A DNA stretch of 64,000 nt from Campylobacter concisus (GTDB taxonomy: Bacteria; Campylobacterota; Campylobacteria; Campylobacterales; Campylobacteraceae). Below are positions 37,920 through 48,032 of the stretch, in pieces (position 1 is the first letter of the stretch; each line of letters starts with the position of its first letter). The notes beneath the pieces are model-generated. The model saw nothing but the letters and a program-made list of their open reading frames with translations, did no database searches and was not told where the DNA came from. The stretch is taken from contig LVWL01000001.1 in NCBI GenBank assembly GCA_002092835.1, forward strand, positions 62,001 to 126,000, in the 5' to 3' direction. The position numbers and the translations under genes were made by a program.

Positions 37920-39229
37920 TTATCCTTTTGTCAAAATTTTGTTTTTTAATTCAGTAACTTTTAGACTAAAAATTTCATTAGTTTGTATTAGTTCATTTAT
38001 CTTTTTAATATTATGACTAACGGCACTGTGATCTTTCATGCCAAAATAGTTTGCAATTTGTGGCATTGAATTTGTAGTGAGCATCTTTGCAAGATATATG
38101 ATTATTCGTCTAGCTTCTACAATATTTGCAACTCGTGATTTGCTTTTTATATCACTTTGTTTGATATTTAGCTCTTTACTAACTATTTCGATGATAGTAT
38201 CGAAATTTATATTTTCACGTTTTTCTTTAATCAAATCTTTTAATATACTTTTTGCAAGATCAAGTGTTATCTCTTCTTTCATAAGAGTTTTAAAAACATT
38301 TAAATTTATGATAGCTCCCTCGATCTCACGGATATTATCTCCCATGTTTGTAGCTATGTAGTTTATAACCTCTTTATTTAGATCGATTTTATCAAATTCA
38401 CATTTTTTGATGATGATGGCTATCTTTGTATCAAGTTCGGGCGGCGTAATATCAGCCATAAAAGCTTTATCAAATCTTGAAATCATCCTATCTTCAAAGC
38501 CTTTTAGCGTTTTTGGAGGTCGATCTGAAGTCATAACTATTTGACCATTTTTTGCTAAAAGTTCATTATATGTGTTGAAAAATTCCTCTTGGATTTTATC
38601 AGTTTTGCCAAGAAACTGTACATCGTCTATTAGTAAAACATCACAGTTTCTATATTTTTCACGAAATTTTGGCATTGAGTGGTTATTTATATGACTGGTA
38701 AAATCTATCATAAATTGTTCACTAGTCACGCAAATAACGGTTTTTCCTTTATTTAGGCAGTGATTTCCGACTGACTGGAGTAAGTGAGTCTTGCCAAGTC
38801 CCGTCGTGCCATAGATAAAAAGTGGATTATAAAGTACACCAGGTTTTCAGCAGCTGCTTTTGCGCTTAAAAATGCGTATTGATTTGACGCTCCACAGACA
38901 AAATTTTCAAATGTGTAGCTTGGATTTAAAATGCTACTTTGTGTTTTTATTTGCTTAACATTTATTTGATTTTGTTTTGATGTCTTGCTACTTTTAGTAG
39001 ATGAAATTTCTATATTTGGTTTTATGCCTGTTTTAACTTCATATAGATGAGCGATTTTATCAGCATATCTTGTATTTATAAATTTAGCCATCAACTCATT
39101 TGGTGCAGTAAATACGATAATATGATCGTCTGAAGCCTTTTCGTTAAATTTTAATTGTTTGATATAACTTTGGTATTCTTCAGGTGAAATTTGTGTTGAA
39201 AGATTTTCTAAAATTTCGTCTGCTATCAA
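37920..39229 (-). CDS. dnaA: Chromosomal replication initiator DnaA (apparent frameshift near 38842)
   Basis: DnaA binds the origin and opens it. The N-terminal domain runs from MIADEILENLSTQIS to AAAEN. The AAA+ core (GTTGLGKTHLLQSVGNH Walker A, LLIDDVQFLG Walker B) and the C-terminal box-binding helix (MKDHSAVSHNIKKI) are in the next frame. One base is missing near 38842: AACCTGG is read where AACCCTGG would encode the conserved ENPG. Repaired length is 436 residues, normal for the genus. DnaA is essential, so I regard this as a sequencing error. Confidence 0.93.
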
Positions 39230-39310
39230 ATTTTTATGCCTTAAATTTCGAGAATTTTTATAGTGATACTATCTTAATTTTAATAAAACCTTTGTTAAAC
39301 TCTAACAAAC

Positions 39311-39340
39311 TTTTTCACATCGTGAAAAAGTCGTGAAAAA
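39311..39340. promoter_or_regulatory. DnaA-box-like cluster between dnaA and ruvC
   Basis: TTTTTCACA (39311-39319) and two inverted copies with one change, CGTGAAAAA (39321-39329 and 39332-39340), lie in a row 80-110 bases upstream of dnaA. They could serve dnaA autoregulation or be the second half of a bipartite origin of the Helicobacter type. Confidence 0.5.
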
Positions 39341-39357
39341 GTATTGAAAAGATAGTG

Positions 39358-39831
39358 ATGAAAATTTTAGGAATCGACCCAGGTACGAAGAATTGTGGTT
39401 ATGCAATACTTGAAAAAAATAAATTGAAAACTACTCTTCTTGAAGCAGGACTCATAAAAATAAAACCAAACACACTTCAATATCAGATTACCGAGCTTTG
39501 CGAGGGGCTTGATCTCATCTTTAAAAACCATAAATTTGACGAAGTTGCGATTGAAGATATATTTTTTGCTTACAATCCAAAAACGGTTTTAAAGCTCGCT
39601 CAGTTTCGAGGAGCACTTAGCCTTAAAATTTTACAGCTTCATGGTGATTTTGCCGAGTATACGCCACTTCAGGTAAAAAAAACTGTCACTGGCAAGGCTA
39701 AAGCTGATAAAGAGCAAGTGGCATTTATGGTGAAGAAAATTTTAGGAATAAATAAAGATATAAAACCGCTTGATATCACTGATGCGATCGCGATCGCGCT
39801 AACTCACGCAAATAATTTAAGAATAAGCTAA
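39358..39831 (+). CDS. ruvC: Crossover junction endodeoxyribonuclease RuvC
   Basis: A 157-residue Holliday-junction resolvase. [14 protein letters not shown] (residues 3-16) carries the first catalytic aspartate, [13 protein letters not shown] the catalytic glutamate, and the C-terminal [13 protein letters not shown] the final Asp residues. I chose ATG 39358 over the GTG directly before it because the family begins (M)(K/R)ILGIDPG. Confidence 0.94.
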   Translation: MKILGIDPGTKNCGYAILEKNKLKTTLLEAGLIKIKPNTLQYQITELCEGLDLIFKNHKFDEVAIEDIFFAYNPKTVLKLAQFRGALSLKILQLHGDFAEYTPLQVKKTVTGKAKADKEQVAFMVKKILGINKDIKPLDITDAIAIALTHANNLRIS

Positions 39832-39848
39832 ATTTTGATAGGAAAAAG

Positions 39849-40538
39849 ATGGCAACATTAAAAGCTTTACTAATTGGCGAGGTGAAAAACTATGGCTCGC
39901 AAAGTGCGACTGATAAGCTAAATACACCATGGAGTTCAGCTATATTTAAAATAGCTCAAAATGGCGAAATTTTCGCAAATGAACTTGGCTTTGTGGGTGA
40001 TAGTGTCGCTGATACAAAGCACCATGGAGGCCCTGAAAAAGCTATATTTGCAAATTCGTTTTCAAACTATGCTGATTGGGAAAGTTTTTTAGGATTAAAA
40101 AACATGGCTTATGGTGCGATGGGTGAGAATTTATGCATTGACGGTCTTGATGAGAGTAGTGTCTGTGTAGGTGATATCCATAAAATCGGCTCACTAGTCC
40201 TTCAAGTATCGCAGCCAAGAAAGCCTTGCTTTAAGCTCTCAAAAAGATGGGGCAATGAAAATATGGCTACTCACATCTTTGAAACTGGCCTTACTGGCTG
40301 GTATTACCGCGTCATAACACCAGGATCGTGCAAAGTGGGCGACGTGATAGAAGTTATAGAAAAAGATCCAGTTTATATGAGCATTTTAGAAGTAAATAGA
40401 CTTTTTTGCGCTCCAAGTAAAAATTTAAATTTACTAGAGAAATTTAACTCTCTTACTACTCTTCCAAAAAGTTGGTATAGTGACATGGAAAGACGTATTC
40501 AAGGTATTTATAGTACAGAATATATGAGAAATTTATAA
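39849..40538 (+). CDS. MOSC-domain protein (YiiM-like)
   Basis: A 229-residue cytoplasmic protein of the MOSC family. TKHHGGPEKAIFANSF and GAMGENLCIDG are the family's front motifs, and VSQPRKPCFKLSKRWGN contains the conserved cysteine (about residue 124) that binds sulfur or the molybdenum cofactor. In E. coli YiiM reduces N-hydroxylated compounds; the role here is inferred. It starts 17 bases after ruvC and ends at a strong hairpin. Confidence 0.82.
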   Translation: MATLKALLIGEVKNYGSQSATDKLNTPWSSAIFKIAQNGEIFANELGFVGDSVADTKHHGGPEKAIFANSFSNYADWESFLGLKNMAYGAMGENLCIDGLDESSVCVGDIHKIGSLVLQVSQPRKPCFKLSKRWGNENMATHIFETGLTGWYYRVITPGSCKVGDVIEVIEKDPVYMSILEVNRLFCAPSKNLNLLEKFNSLTTLPKSWYSDMERRIQGIYSTEYMRNL

Positions 40539-40589
40539 TAGTAAGTAAAATTTTTATTATTTTAATACCCACAAACATTCAGATATTAC

Positions 40590-40619
40590 AAGGCTTATGT
40601 GAAATTTTGCATGAGCCTT
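40590..40619 (+). terminator. Terminator after the MOSC gene
   Basis: AAGGCTTATG pairs with CATGAGCCTT (10 bp including one G-T pair, 10-base loop), followed by T-rich sequence. Confidence 0.6.
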
Positions 40620-40672
40620 TAAATTTTAAACATTTTTTACGCTAGAATTACCAAAAATTTAAAGGAGAAGAT

Positions 40673-41188
40673 ATGCCATTACTTGATAGTTTTTGTGTAG
40701 ATCACGTAAAAATGCAAGCCCCAGGAGTAAGACTAGCAAAAAGTATGAAAACGCCAAAGGGCGATGATATCAGTGTTTTTGACTTGAGATTTTGCAAGCC
40801 AAATGAAGAAATTTTGCCAGAAAAGGGTACTCACACTTTAGAGCACCTATTTGCTGGCTTTATGAGAAACCATCTAAACGGCAATGGAGTAGAGATCATA
40901 GACATCTCGCCGATGGGCTGTAGAACTGGCTTTTATATGAGTGTCATTGGCGCACCTAGCGAAGAAGCCGTAAAAAAGGCATGGCTTGCTTCTATGAAAG
41001 ATATCTTAGAAGTCAAAGATCAAGATAAGATCCCAGAGCTAAATAAATTTCAATGCGGCACTTATAAGATGCACTCACTTGAAGAGGCGCATGCCATAGC
41101 AAAGAAAATTCTTGATCACGGCTTAGTCATCATAAACAACGACGAGATCAAGCTTGACGTTGATGCTATGGGACTAAAAAAGCACTGA
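40673..41188 (+). CDS. luxS: S-ribosylhomocysteine lyase
   Basis: A 171-residue LuxS that cleaves S-ribosylhomocysteine to homocysteine and the AI-2 precursor [17 protein letters not shown] (about 54-67) gives the metal ligands and catalytic Glu, MGCRTGFYM (about 82-90) holds the catalytic Cys, and [14 protein letters not shown] carries the second conserved cysteine. AAAGGAGAAG precedes the start. It is part of activated-methyl recycling; the next gene, an adenine methylase, starts one base after its stop. Confidence 0.96.
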   Translation: MPLLDSFCVDHVKMQAPGVRLAKSMKTPKGDDISVFDLRFCKPNEEILPEKGTHTLEHLFAGFMRNHLNGNGVEIIDISPMGCRTGFYMSVIGAPSEEAVKKAWLASMKDILEVKDQDKIPELNKFQCGTYKMHSLEEAHAIAKKILDHGLVIINNDEIKLDVDAMGLKKH

Positions 41189-41189
41189 T

Positions 41190-42296
41190 TTGAAGCCAGC
41201 TAAACAAGAAAATCAAGCCTATCTAAAAGAGCAAATTTTAACCTATCTTGGTAACAAACGCTCTCTTTTAGGCTTTATCGAGCGAGGCGTAAAATACGCA
41301 AAAGACGAGCTTAAAAAAGAGAAGCTTAGCTGCTGCGATCTCTTTAGCGGAAGCGGCGTGGTGGCTAGGTTTTTAAAACAAAATAGTGAATTTCTAGTCG
41401 CAAACGATTTGGAGCTTTATAGCTTCATCACAAACTCATGCTACCTGCAAAACGCCACAAATGAGCTAAGAGATGAGATAAATTTCTGGCAAAAAAAGCT
41501 TGAAAAAGAGATAGAAAAGAGCCTTTCTGAGGGCTTTATAACAAGGCTTTATGCCCCGCAAGATGATGAAAATATAGCTTTTGGCGAGCGGGTCTTTTAC
41601 ACGAAAAAAAATGCTAAATTCATCGACACTGCAAGAAGGCTCATAGATGAGATGTTGCCAGAGGAGATGAGAAAATTTTTCATAGCTCCACTACTTTATA
41701 ATGCAAGCGTGCATGCAAATACAAGCGGAATTTTTAAAGGTTTTCATAAAAATAAAGAGGGTATCGGTCAGTTTGGTGGACGAGGGCAAAATGCCATATC
41801 AAGGATAACTTCTGATATAAATTTGACTAAGCCAATTTTCTCAAATTTTAACGTGCCTTTTGAGGTCTATCAAAAGGATGCAAATTTACTGGCAAAAGAG
41901 CTTGACTACCTTGATCTAGTCTATCTTGATCCGCCCTATAACCAGCACCCATACGGATCAAACTACTTCATGCTAAATCTCATCGCAAGCTACGAGGAGC
42001 CAAGTAAAATTTCAAAAGTTTCAGGCATAACAAAGGACTGGAACAGATCAGTCTTTAATAAAAAATCATCTGCAAGCGAGGCATTTTTCGAGTTGATAGA
42101 AAATTTAAAGGCAAAATTTGTACTCATTTCGTTTAACTCAGAGGGATTTATCAACCAAGATGAGTTTGATAGAAATTTAAAGCAGATTGGCAAGGTTCAT
42201 CTGCTTCGTCAAAAATACAATGCCTACCGCGGCAGCAGAAATTTAAAAGCTAGAAACATCCACGTAGACGAGCTTCTTTACGTTTTAAAAAAGTAA
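41190..42296 (+). CDS. Adenine-specific DNA methyltransferase (D12 class)
   Basis: A 368-residue methylase starting at TTG 41190, directly after luxS. CCDLFSGSGVVARFLKQ (about 48-64) is the SAM-binding motif I and VYLDPPYNQHPYGSNYF (about 246-262) the catalytic DPPY motif of N6-adenine methylases. No restriction endonuclease is nearby, so it is an orphan methylase. The recognition sequence cannot be read. Contact with luxS suggests co-expression with SAM-product recycling. Chance adjacency is the alternative. Confidence 0.85.
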   Translation: MKPAKQENQAYLKEQILTYLGNKRSLLGFIERGVKYAKDELKKEKLSCCDLFSGSGVVARFLKQNSEFLVANDLELYSFITNSCYLQNATNELRDEINFWQKKLEKEIEKSLSEGFITRLYAPQDDENIAFGERVFYTKKNAKFIDTARRLIDEMLPEEMRKFFIAPLLYNASVHANTSGIFKGFHKNKEGIGQFGGRGQNAISRITSDINLTKPIFSNFNVPFEVYQKDANLLAKELDYLDLVYLDPPYNQHPYGSNYFMLNLIASYEEPSKISKVSGITKDWNRSVFNKKSSASEAFFELIENLKAKFVLISFNSEGFINQDEFDRNLKQIGKVHLLRQKYNAYRGSRNLKARNIHVDELLYVLKK

Positions 42297-42350
42297 ATTT
42301 AGCGTGCTCGTTTCATCACTTCTAAATCACAAACCACGCTAACGTAAATG

Positions 42351-42980
42351 TTAGTTTTGCTCATCATCTGGCAAACACTTCTCAAAGATAAATTTATGTT
42401 CTTCAGGTAAGACATCGTAGATAGCATTTGCTAAATTTCTTATCTCCCAAAGGGCTGATTTTGAGCTTCTTAAAGAGATGAAATTTTGTAAGCTTCTAGC
42501 ATTTATGCTCCATGTAAGCTCAGTTTTATAGCACTCTGGCAAGCAGTATTTGACGATGTCAAGGCTTTTTGTAGTTGAGGCTAAAATTTCACGTAAATTT
42601 TCAAGCGCTTTTATGCTTGCGTTATCGACTAGCTCGTCATTTGTTAGTACAATAAATTTAGCTGCACGCTCAAACTGCCCTACTTCAAATTTTTCCTCTT
42701 TTTTTAGCTCTTTTAGCGTGTAGCGGGTTGATTTGACGCTTAGGCTTGCTAGGCGGTGACGAGCTAGCTCTTGAAGTAATGCTCGTGAGATACCTTGGAT
42801 GTAGAAGTTGTAGTATAGGTGCTCTAGTGTTGAAGCGTGTTTAAATTTATTACCTACTCTATCTATTAGCTCAACATCTTTTTCGCCGCCGTTGTCACCT
42901 TTTTCAAAGCTTTGCCAGCATGTTCGGATCGCGTGAGAGCAGATATTTAGTGGAGTGTGATTTAGTAGTGTTACTTGCAT
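42351..42980 (-). CDS. thyX: Flavin-dependent thymidylate synthase
   Basis: A 209-residue ThyX that makes dTMP from dUMP with FAD. The ThyX motif RHRLASLSVKS (RHR-x7-S, about 74-84) is intact, followed by TRYTLKEL. SINARSLQNFISLRSS near the C-terminus is the FAD and substrate-binding end. The gene stands alone between the methylase (convergent) and the flgE terminator. Confidence 0.95.
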   Translation of the reverse strand: MQVTLLNHTPLNICSHAIRTCWQSFEKGDNGGEKDVELIDRVGNKFKHASTLEHLYYNFYIQGISRALLQELARHRLASLSVKSTRYTLKELKKEEKFEVGQFERAAKFIVLTNDELVDNASIKALENLREILASTTKSLDIVKYCLPECYKTELTWSINARSLQNFISLRSSKSALWEIRNLANAIYDVLPEEHKFIFEKCLPDDEQN

Positions 42981-43058
42981 TTTTTCTCTTTTGTAAAATT
43001 TTTTAACATTTTACAAAAATAAGGCTGATTTTATTTGTAAATTTAAAGCACAAATTTC

Positions 43059-43081
43059 AAAGGGAGGCAAACGCTCCCTTT
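43059..43081 (-). terminator. Terminator after the long flgE
   Basis: AAAGGGAG pairs with CTCCCTTT across a 7-base loop, 17 bases past the flgE stop on the minus strand. Confidence 0.6.
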
Positions 43082-43098
43082 TGTAAAAGTCTTAGTTA

Positions 43099-45573
43099 TT
43101 ATTGTTTTAATTGAAGAAGTGTATTTAGCATCTCATCGCTTGTTGTGATCGTTTTTGAGTTTGCTTGGAAACCTCTTTGGATTACGATAAGATCTGTTAG
43201 CGCACGGCTTAGATCGACGTTACTAGCTTCAAGTTTTGAAGCTGCGATCGTGCCTTTATCACCAGTACCAGCTGCGCCGATGACTGCTTCGCCTGAATTT
43301 GCAGTTTGTGAAAAGACATTTCCACCCTCGCTTTGAAGACCTTCGTTGTTTGTAAAGGTAGCAAGTGCTACTTTAGCTAGGCCAAAGCTTTGTCCATTTG
43401 AAAATGAGCCTATTATCGTTCCAGTCTCATCTATTTTTATGCCATTTAGAGTGCCACCTGTGTAGCCATCTTGTGAGATTGACTCAGTTGATGAGTCTTT
43501 ATCAAAGCTTGTTAAGCCGTTAAAGTCAGTTCCCAGACCAAAATTTAAACTAATGTTTTGACCACTTTGTGAGCCGTTGTTAGCTGAAAATGTTATCGTT
43601 GCTGGATGGAAACTTGCAAGTGAGCCATTTGCGTTAAATCTAGCTGTTCCAGTTATAACATTATCCGGACCTTCGCCTGTGTAGTTTATCTTAGCTGGCT
43701 CTGGTACTTGGATAATCATGCTCCACTCTGTACCACCATCTGTTGTAGTGCCCGTTTTTGCCCATTTTATACTAACTGTGTGTTTTGAACCAAGTGAGTC
43801 AAAAATTTCTGCCGTTGAGCCGTGGCTTGACATCATCATCTTTCCACTTGCTCTTAGAGCTTGGCCCGGGCTTAGTGCGCCATCAAGTGCTTTCATAATA
43901 GTTGTAAGTCTAACATTTTCATTTATAGCCGAATTATTTGTACCTTGAGCTGGCTTTGTAAGACCAGTTGTTGTCATATAAAGTGCATGATCTGCTACTT
44001 CATTTGATGGATTTTCTAGTTGAAATTGACCTAGTTTATTTACAGTAATCTTTGTGCCATCATTTAAATCATCAGCAAGTTTTTTAAGTGCTTCGATACC
44101 AGCTGCGTGTTTTGCATCTGGAGTACCAGTTGCAGCGTTATAAGCATTATTATAAGCTGTTTGGCATGTTGTATCAGCTATAGCTGCTCCACCAGTACCC
44201 GGAGTTATATTATGAGCTTCTGTTGCTTGTTTTATAGCATTAGGTACAGCTGAGTTTACTCTTATTTGACCGTCTCCATTGTAGTCAACGTAACTCCTTG
44301 CATCTTTTTGCATAGCAGCACGAAGATCTTCTGTTGTAGTTACTTGCCTTTCTTTCGCATCATTGTATTCGTGAACTGCTGTTGTTTGTGAGCTCGTATA
44401 GACATATTGATAAGCTGTGATAATATCTCGATTTTTTAAACCACCATTTGCCACTCCCATTGCTGTCGTTGCTGCTACTAATTCATCACCAGTATTGACA
44501 GTTAAGTGAATATTTTTTGTCTCTTTTGTAGTACCTGAGTTATTTCTATTTATAAGTGTTAGTTTATTACCTTCTGAAATTTCAGCTCTAACGCCAGTTT
44601 TATTATACTGAGCGTTGATAGCAGCTGCAACATCGCTTATGTTTGTTACATCTCCGGTTATATTTACACCATTTAATGTTATATTTAATTTTTTTGTAGT
44701 TCCATTATTAGTAAGTGAACCAACATTATTTGGTGATTTACTTCCTATTTCAAATTTTTCAGTTTTAGCATTTGCATAGCTCACCCAGATACCTTGTCCA
44801 TCTCTTAAAGCAAGACCATTTCCAAGCTCATCAAATGTAACACCAAGATCGACGCCACGCTCTGTTAAGCTTTGTTCTTTTCTTGAGTTTGTATAAAACT
44901 GATCATTATTTACATCATTTTCATTGTGGACTTCATTTGGATCTAAAATCCCGTCATTGTTATAGTCACGTCCACCAGCAACTGAGTCTAGTGAATAAAT
45001 AGGCGTACTTCTTTGTCCTATGGTATTGCCTGAGTCAAGGTTGCCTTTTATCTTTACTTCTGTTGTCGCTCTTGCTGGAGTAGTAAGACCCTCTTTTATC
45101 ACAATATTTTTTATCGGTCCAGTTGAGTCAATAGTGCCAGTCTCTTCATCTCTTGTCCAGCCTTGAACGACATAGCCGCTATTGTTTACAAAATTTCCAG
45201 CTTTATCACGGACAAAGTCACCATTTCTTGTATAGTATCTTGTAGTTCCGCCATCTGGAGATACGACAAAGAAACCATTTCCTTGAAGTGCAAGGTCTGT
45301 TTGCTTATCAGTAGATGTTAATGTGCCTTGCGAGAAAATTCTTGTAGTTGAGTTTATAGTCGTTCCTAGACCTATTTGCATAGCATTTTGACCGCCTAGC
45401 TGACCTTGTGGAGCGGTAGCTACTCTTGGAGTTTGGCTTAGTATATCAGCAAAATTTGCACGGTTGTATTTATAACCATAAGTATTGACGTTTGCGATAT
45501 TGTTGCCTTCTACGTCCATGGCTATCTGGTGGGCTTGTAGGCCTGAAACACCAGACCAAAGTGATCTCATCAT
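43099..45573 (-). CDS. flgE: Flagellar hook protein FlgE (long form)
   Basis: An 824-residue hook subunit. The N-terminus MMRSLWSGVSGLQAHQIAMDVEGNNIANVNTYGYK has the rod/hook Nx(I/V)xN motif, and the C-terminus LEASNVDLSRALTDLIVIQRGFQANSKTITTSDEMLNTLLQLKQ pairs with it. The large central part is the surface-exposed variable domain, typical of the C. jejuni Cj1729c type. I chose ATG 45573 (AAGGAT 7 bases before); an in-frame hydrophobic extension of 39 codons upstream would start inside the sigma54 promoter. The ATG doublet makes 45570 possible. Confidence 0.93.
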   Translation of the reverse strand: MMRSLWSGVSGLQAHQIAMDVEGNNIANVNTYGYKYNRANFADILSQTPRVATAPQGQLGGQNAMQIGLGTTINSTTRIFSQGTLTSTDKQTDLALQGNGFFVVSPDGGTTRYYTRNGDFVRDKAGNFVNNSGYVVQGWTRDEETGTIDSTGPIKNIVIKEGLTTPARATTEVKIKGNLDSGNTIGQRSTPIYSLDSVAGGRDYNNDGILDPNEVHNENDVNNDQFYTNSRKEQSLTERGVDLGVTFDELGNGLALRDGQGIWVSYANAKTEKFEIGSKSPNNVGSLTNNGTTKKLNITLNGVNITGDVTNISDVAAAINAQYNKTGVRAEISEGNKLTLINRNNSGTTKETKNIHLTVNTGDELVAATTAMGVANGGLKNRDIITAYQYVYTSSQTTAVHEYNDAKERQVTTTEDLRAAMQKDARSYVDYNGDGQIRVNSAVPNAIKQATEAHNITPGTGGAAIADTTCQTAYNNAYNAATGTPDAKHAAGIEALKKLADDLNDGTKITVNKLGQFQLENPSNEVADHALYMTTTGLTKPAQGTNNSAINENVRLTTIMKALDGALSPGQALRASGKMMMSSHGSTAEIFDSLGSKHTVSIKWAKTGTTTDGGTEWSMIIQVPEPAKINYTGEGPDNVITGTARFNANGSLASFHPATITFSANNGSQSGQNISLNFGLGTDFNGLTSFDKDSSTESISQDGYTGGTLNGIKIDETGTIIGSFSNGQSFGLAKVALATFTNNEGLQSEGGNVFSQTANSGEAVIGAAGTGDKGTIAASKLEASNVDLSRALTDLIVIQRGFQANSKTITTSDEMLNTLLQLKQ

Positions 45574-45613
45574 TGACTTATCCTTTTTGCATTTTAAATT
45601 TTTATATTTTTCA

Positions 45614-45633
45614 AAAGCAAAAGATGTTCCAAA
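45614..45633 (-). promoter_or_regulatory. Sigma54 (RpoN) promoter of flgE
   Basis: The minus strand reads TTGGAACATCTTTTGCTTTT, with GG and GC exactly 10 bases apart and about 44 bases before the ATG at 45573. It matches the -24/-12 promoters of other Campylobacter hook genes. Confidence 0.75.
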
Positions 45634-45670
45634 ATTTATATTGATAAAAAGTAGAAGAAATAAAAAGAAT

Positions 45671-45691
45671 TTTGGCGTAATTAACGCCAAA
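45671..45691 (-). terminator. Terminator after the antiporter gene
   Basis: TTTGGCGT pairs with ACGCCAAA across a 5-base loop directly after the stop codon at 45694, followed on the minus strand by ATTCTTTTTATTTC. Confidence 0.7.
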
Positions 45692-45693
45692 TT

Positions 45694-47060
45694 TTATCCA
45701 AGTATCATAGCTCCAACTATGCCACCGATGATAAGTGGGATATTGAAAAATACAAATGTAGGTACACAAGTATCATATATGTGGTTGTGCTCACCATCAG
45801 CATTTAGACCGCTTGTTGGCCCAAGTGTGCTATCGCTTGCAGGACTTCCAGCATCTCCTAGAGCCGCAGCTATACCAACTAACAAGATGATGCTGGTACG
45901 CCAAAACCAAGACTAACGCATAGTGGCACATAGATAGAGGCTAAGATAGGTATCGTGCCAAAGCTAGTGCCTATGCCCATCGTAACGAGAAGTCCGATAA
46001 GCAGCATCAAAAATGCTCCGCCTATCTTGCCACCAGATACCAAGCTAGCGTATTTTACAAGCTCGTCTATTCCGCCACTCTCTCTTAGGATAGTGCCATA
46101 ACCTGCAGCAACTAGCATGATAAAAGCGATAAATCCCATCATAGCAAGGCCATTGTCCATGATCTTATCTACTTTTTTGTATTCTATTCCGCCAAAAACG
46201 ACCATAACCAAAAGTCCAAGTAGTGCGCCAAGAGGTAGCAGCTCAGTATAAATTTGCACACCAAAAGCCACAACTGCACCAGCTAAAACCGCCCACTCTT
46301 TTTTAGTCATCTCAAGGCTTTTTGCGCGCTCGATCTCATCAAGCTCTTCTTTTTCAAATTTTGAAGTTTTATAAGCTCTTTTTTTGCCATAAAAAAGTAT
46401 AGCAAGGATAAGTCCGATAAGCATAGAAGCACCACCTATCCACATAACAGAAGAGATATCAGAAATAGATGTTGTTATGCCGTTATTTGCTAGCTCTTTT
46501 TTTAAGATATTGTGAAAAAGCAGACCAAAGCCAACGCTAAGGCTTACATAAGGTGCTTGAAGACCAAATGTCAAAGCACAAGCCACTGCACGTCTATCTA
46601 TTCCCATTTTGTTCATAATAGCAAGAAGCGGCGGGATTAAAATAGGTATAAAAGCTATGTGAACTGGGATTAAATTTTGAGATAAGCACGCTATAAATGC
46701 GATAGTTAGTATAAAAATCACTTTATTTGAGCTAAGGAATTTACTCAAAGCATTTATCAAGATAGCAGTTAAATTTGTATTTGCGATAGCGGCTGCTAAA
46801 GCACCAAGTAAAATATAACTAAGCGATGTTTCAAGATTGCCTTGCATACCGCTTATGAGGCTTTGTGTAGTCTCTTTTAGGGCTGTAAAGAGACTATCGA
46901 TCCCACCTGCAATGCCACTTTCAAATCCACTAAATCCATGCTTATACATTACTCCCGCAACAAGAGCAGAGATAAGGATAGAAAGCAAAATGTTAAAACG
47001 CAATAGACAAAGTATCGTCATTACCAAAATGCTAAAAACAACAGGATTAAATATAAGCAT
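45694..47060 (-). CDS. Na+/H+ antiporter family membrane protein (apparent frameshift near 45893)
   Basis: An inner-membrane protein with about 12 hydrophobic segments of the NhaC-like/YuiF group (predicted Na+/H+ antiporter or amino acid permease). The first part runs to FGVPA; the rest ([29 protein letters not shown]...) continues in the next frame after one missing base near 45893. The repaired length is 455 residues. AAGGA lies before ATG 47060, so I did not use an in-frame TTG 12 codons upstream. Unlike the other damaged genes, the missing base here does not restore a CCNNGG. The substrate is uncertain. Confidence 0.75.
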
Positions 47061-47179
47061 GAGCGTCCTTTTTGTGAGTGTTGAGAGATTATACAAATGT
47101 GTGGCTTATTAAATTTTAAAAAGAGTGGCTTAAGTGGGCTTGTGTTAAGATTTTGAGTAAATTTTAAAAGGAAAAAACG

Positions 47180-47788
47180 ATGGATTTAGAGAAAATTTAT
47201 AAAGAGGCTGGGGCGTATTTAGAGGGACATTTTTTGCTAAGCAGTGGCAATCACTCGCAGTTTTATCTCCAAAGTGCAAAGGTGCTTGAAGACCCAGCTT
47301 TGGCTGGAAAGCTAGCTGATGAGCTTGCCCGTGTGATAGAGAAATTTGGCATTAGATTTGATAGCGTTTGCTCGCCTGCACTTGGAGGAATTTTAGCTGG
47401 CTATGAGCTAGCTCGCGCAGCAAAGAAGCGTTTTATATTTACAGAGCGAGTTGAAAAGGTAATGAGTCTTAGACGTGGTTTTGAGGTGAAAAAAGGTGAG
47501 AAATTTATCATTTGTGAGGATATCATCACGACTGGCGGCTCGGCACTTGAAGCAGCACACGTGATAGAGAGCCTTGGTGGCGAGGTAGTTGGCTTTGCAG
47601 CACTTGCGAATCGTGGCTTTTGTAAGGTCGCAAATTTAGGCAACGACTCAAAACCAAATGCAAAACTGCCAAGCGATAAGCCATTTTTTGCTTTAGGAAA
47701 TTTTGAGTTTGAAATTTATGAGCCTGAGCATTGCCCACTTTGTAAAAATGGAAGCAAAGCGATCAAACCTGGAAGCAGAGGCAACTAA
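47180..47788 (+). CDS. pyrE: Orotate phosphoribosyltransferase
   Basis: A 202-residue enzyme of pyrimidine synthesis that joins orotate and [21 protein letters not shown] is the substrate N-terminal motif, and [17 protein letters not shown] (about 110-126) is the PRPP-binding loop. The C-terminal tail has a CPLC pair (about 188-191) found in the epsilonproteobacterial version. An AAAAGGAAAAAA ribosome site precedes it. Confidence 0.95.
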   Translation: MDLEKIYKEAGAYLEGHFLLSSGNHSQFYLQSAKVLEDPALAGKLADELARVIEKFGIRFDSVCSPALGGILAGYELARAAKKRFIFTERVEKVMSLRRGFEVKKGEKFIICEDIITTGGSALEAAHVIESLGGEVVGFAALANRGFCKVANLGNDSKPNAKLPSDKPFFALGNFEFEIYEPEHCPLCKNGSKAIKPGSRGN

Positions 47789-47805
47789 AATTTATACTAT
47801 AAATA

Positions 47806-47841
47806 TAGCTATCTTTCTTTTTTAAAATTGATCGATAGCTA
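47806..47841 (+). terminator. Possible pyrE terminator
   Basis: TAGCTATC and GATAGCTA form an 8-bp stem with a 20-base loop, followed by AAATTTTTAG. The loop is long, so this is tentative. Confidence 0.3.
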
Positions 47842-48032
47842 AAATTTTTAGAAAAATCCAAAAATAGTACTCATAGAAAAATTTTAATCAAGACTTCAAA
47901 TCACTTCAACAAAAATTTATAGTTTAATTTTTAAAAATAATCTGTTTTTATATTGGTATGAATTATTTTTTAGATAATCTTATTTTTTAAGCTACCAAGT
48001 GATAATATCTACTCAAAAAGCGAGATGAAGCT

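Noticed and set aside
45574-45690. Hydrophobic 39-codon extension of flgE that looks like a signal peptide
   Set aside because: It spans the sigma54 promoter and the leader; the family N-terminus begins at the ATG doublet 45573/45570, and hook proteins carry no Sec signal.
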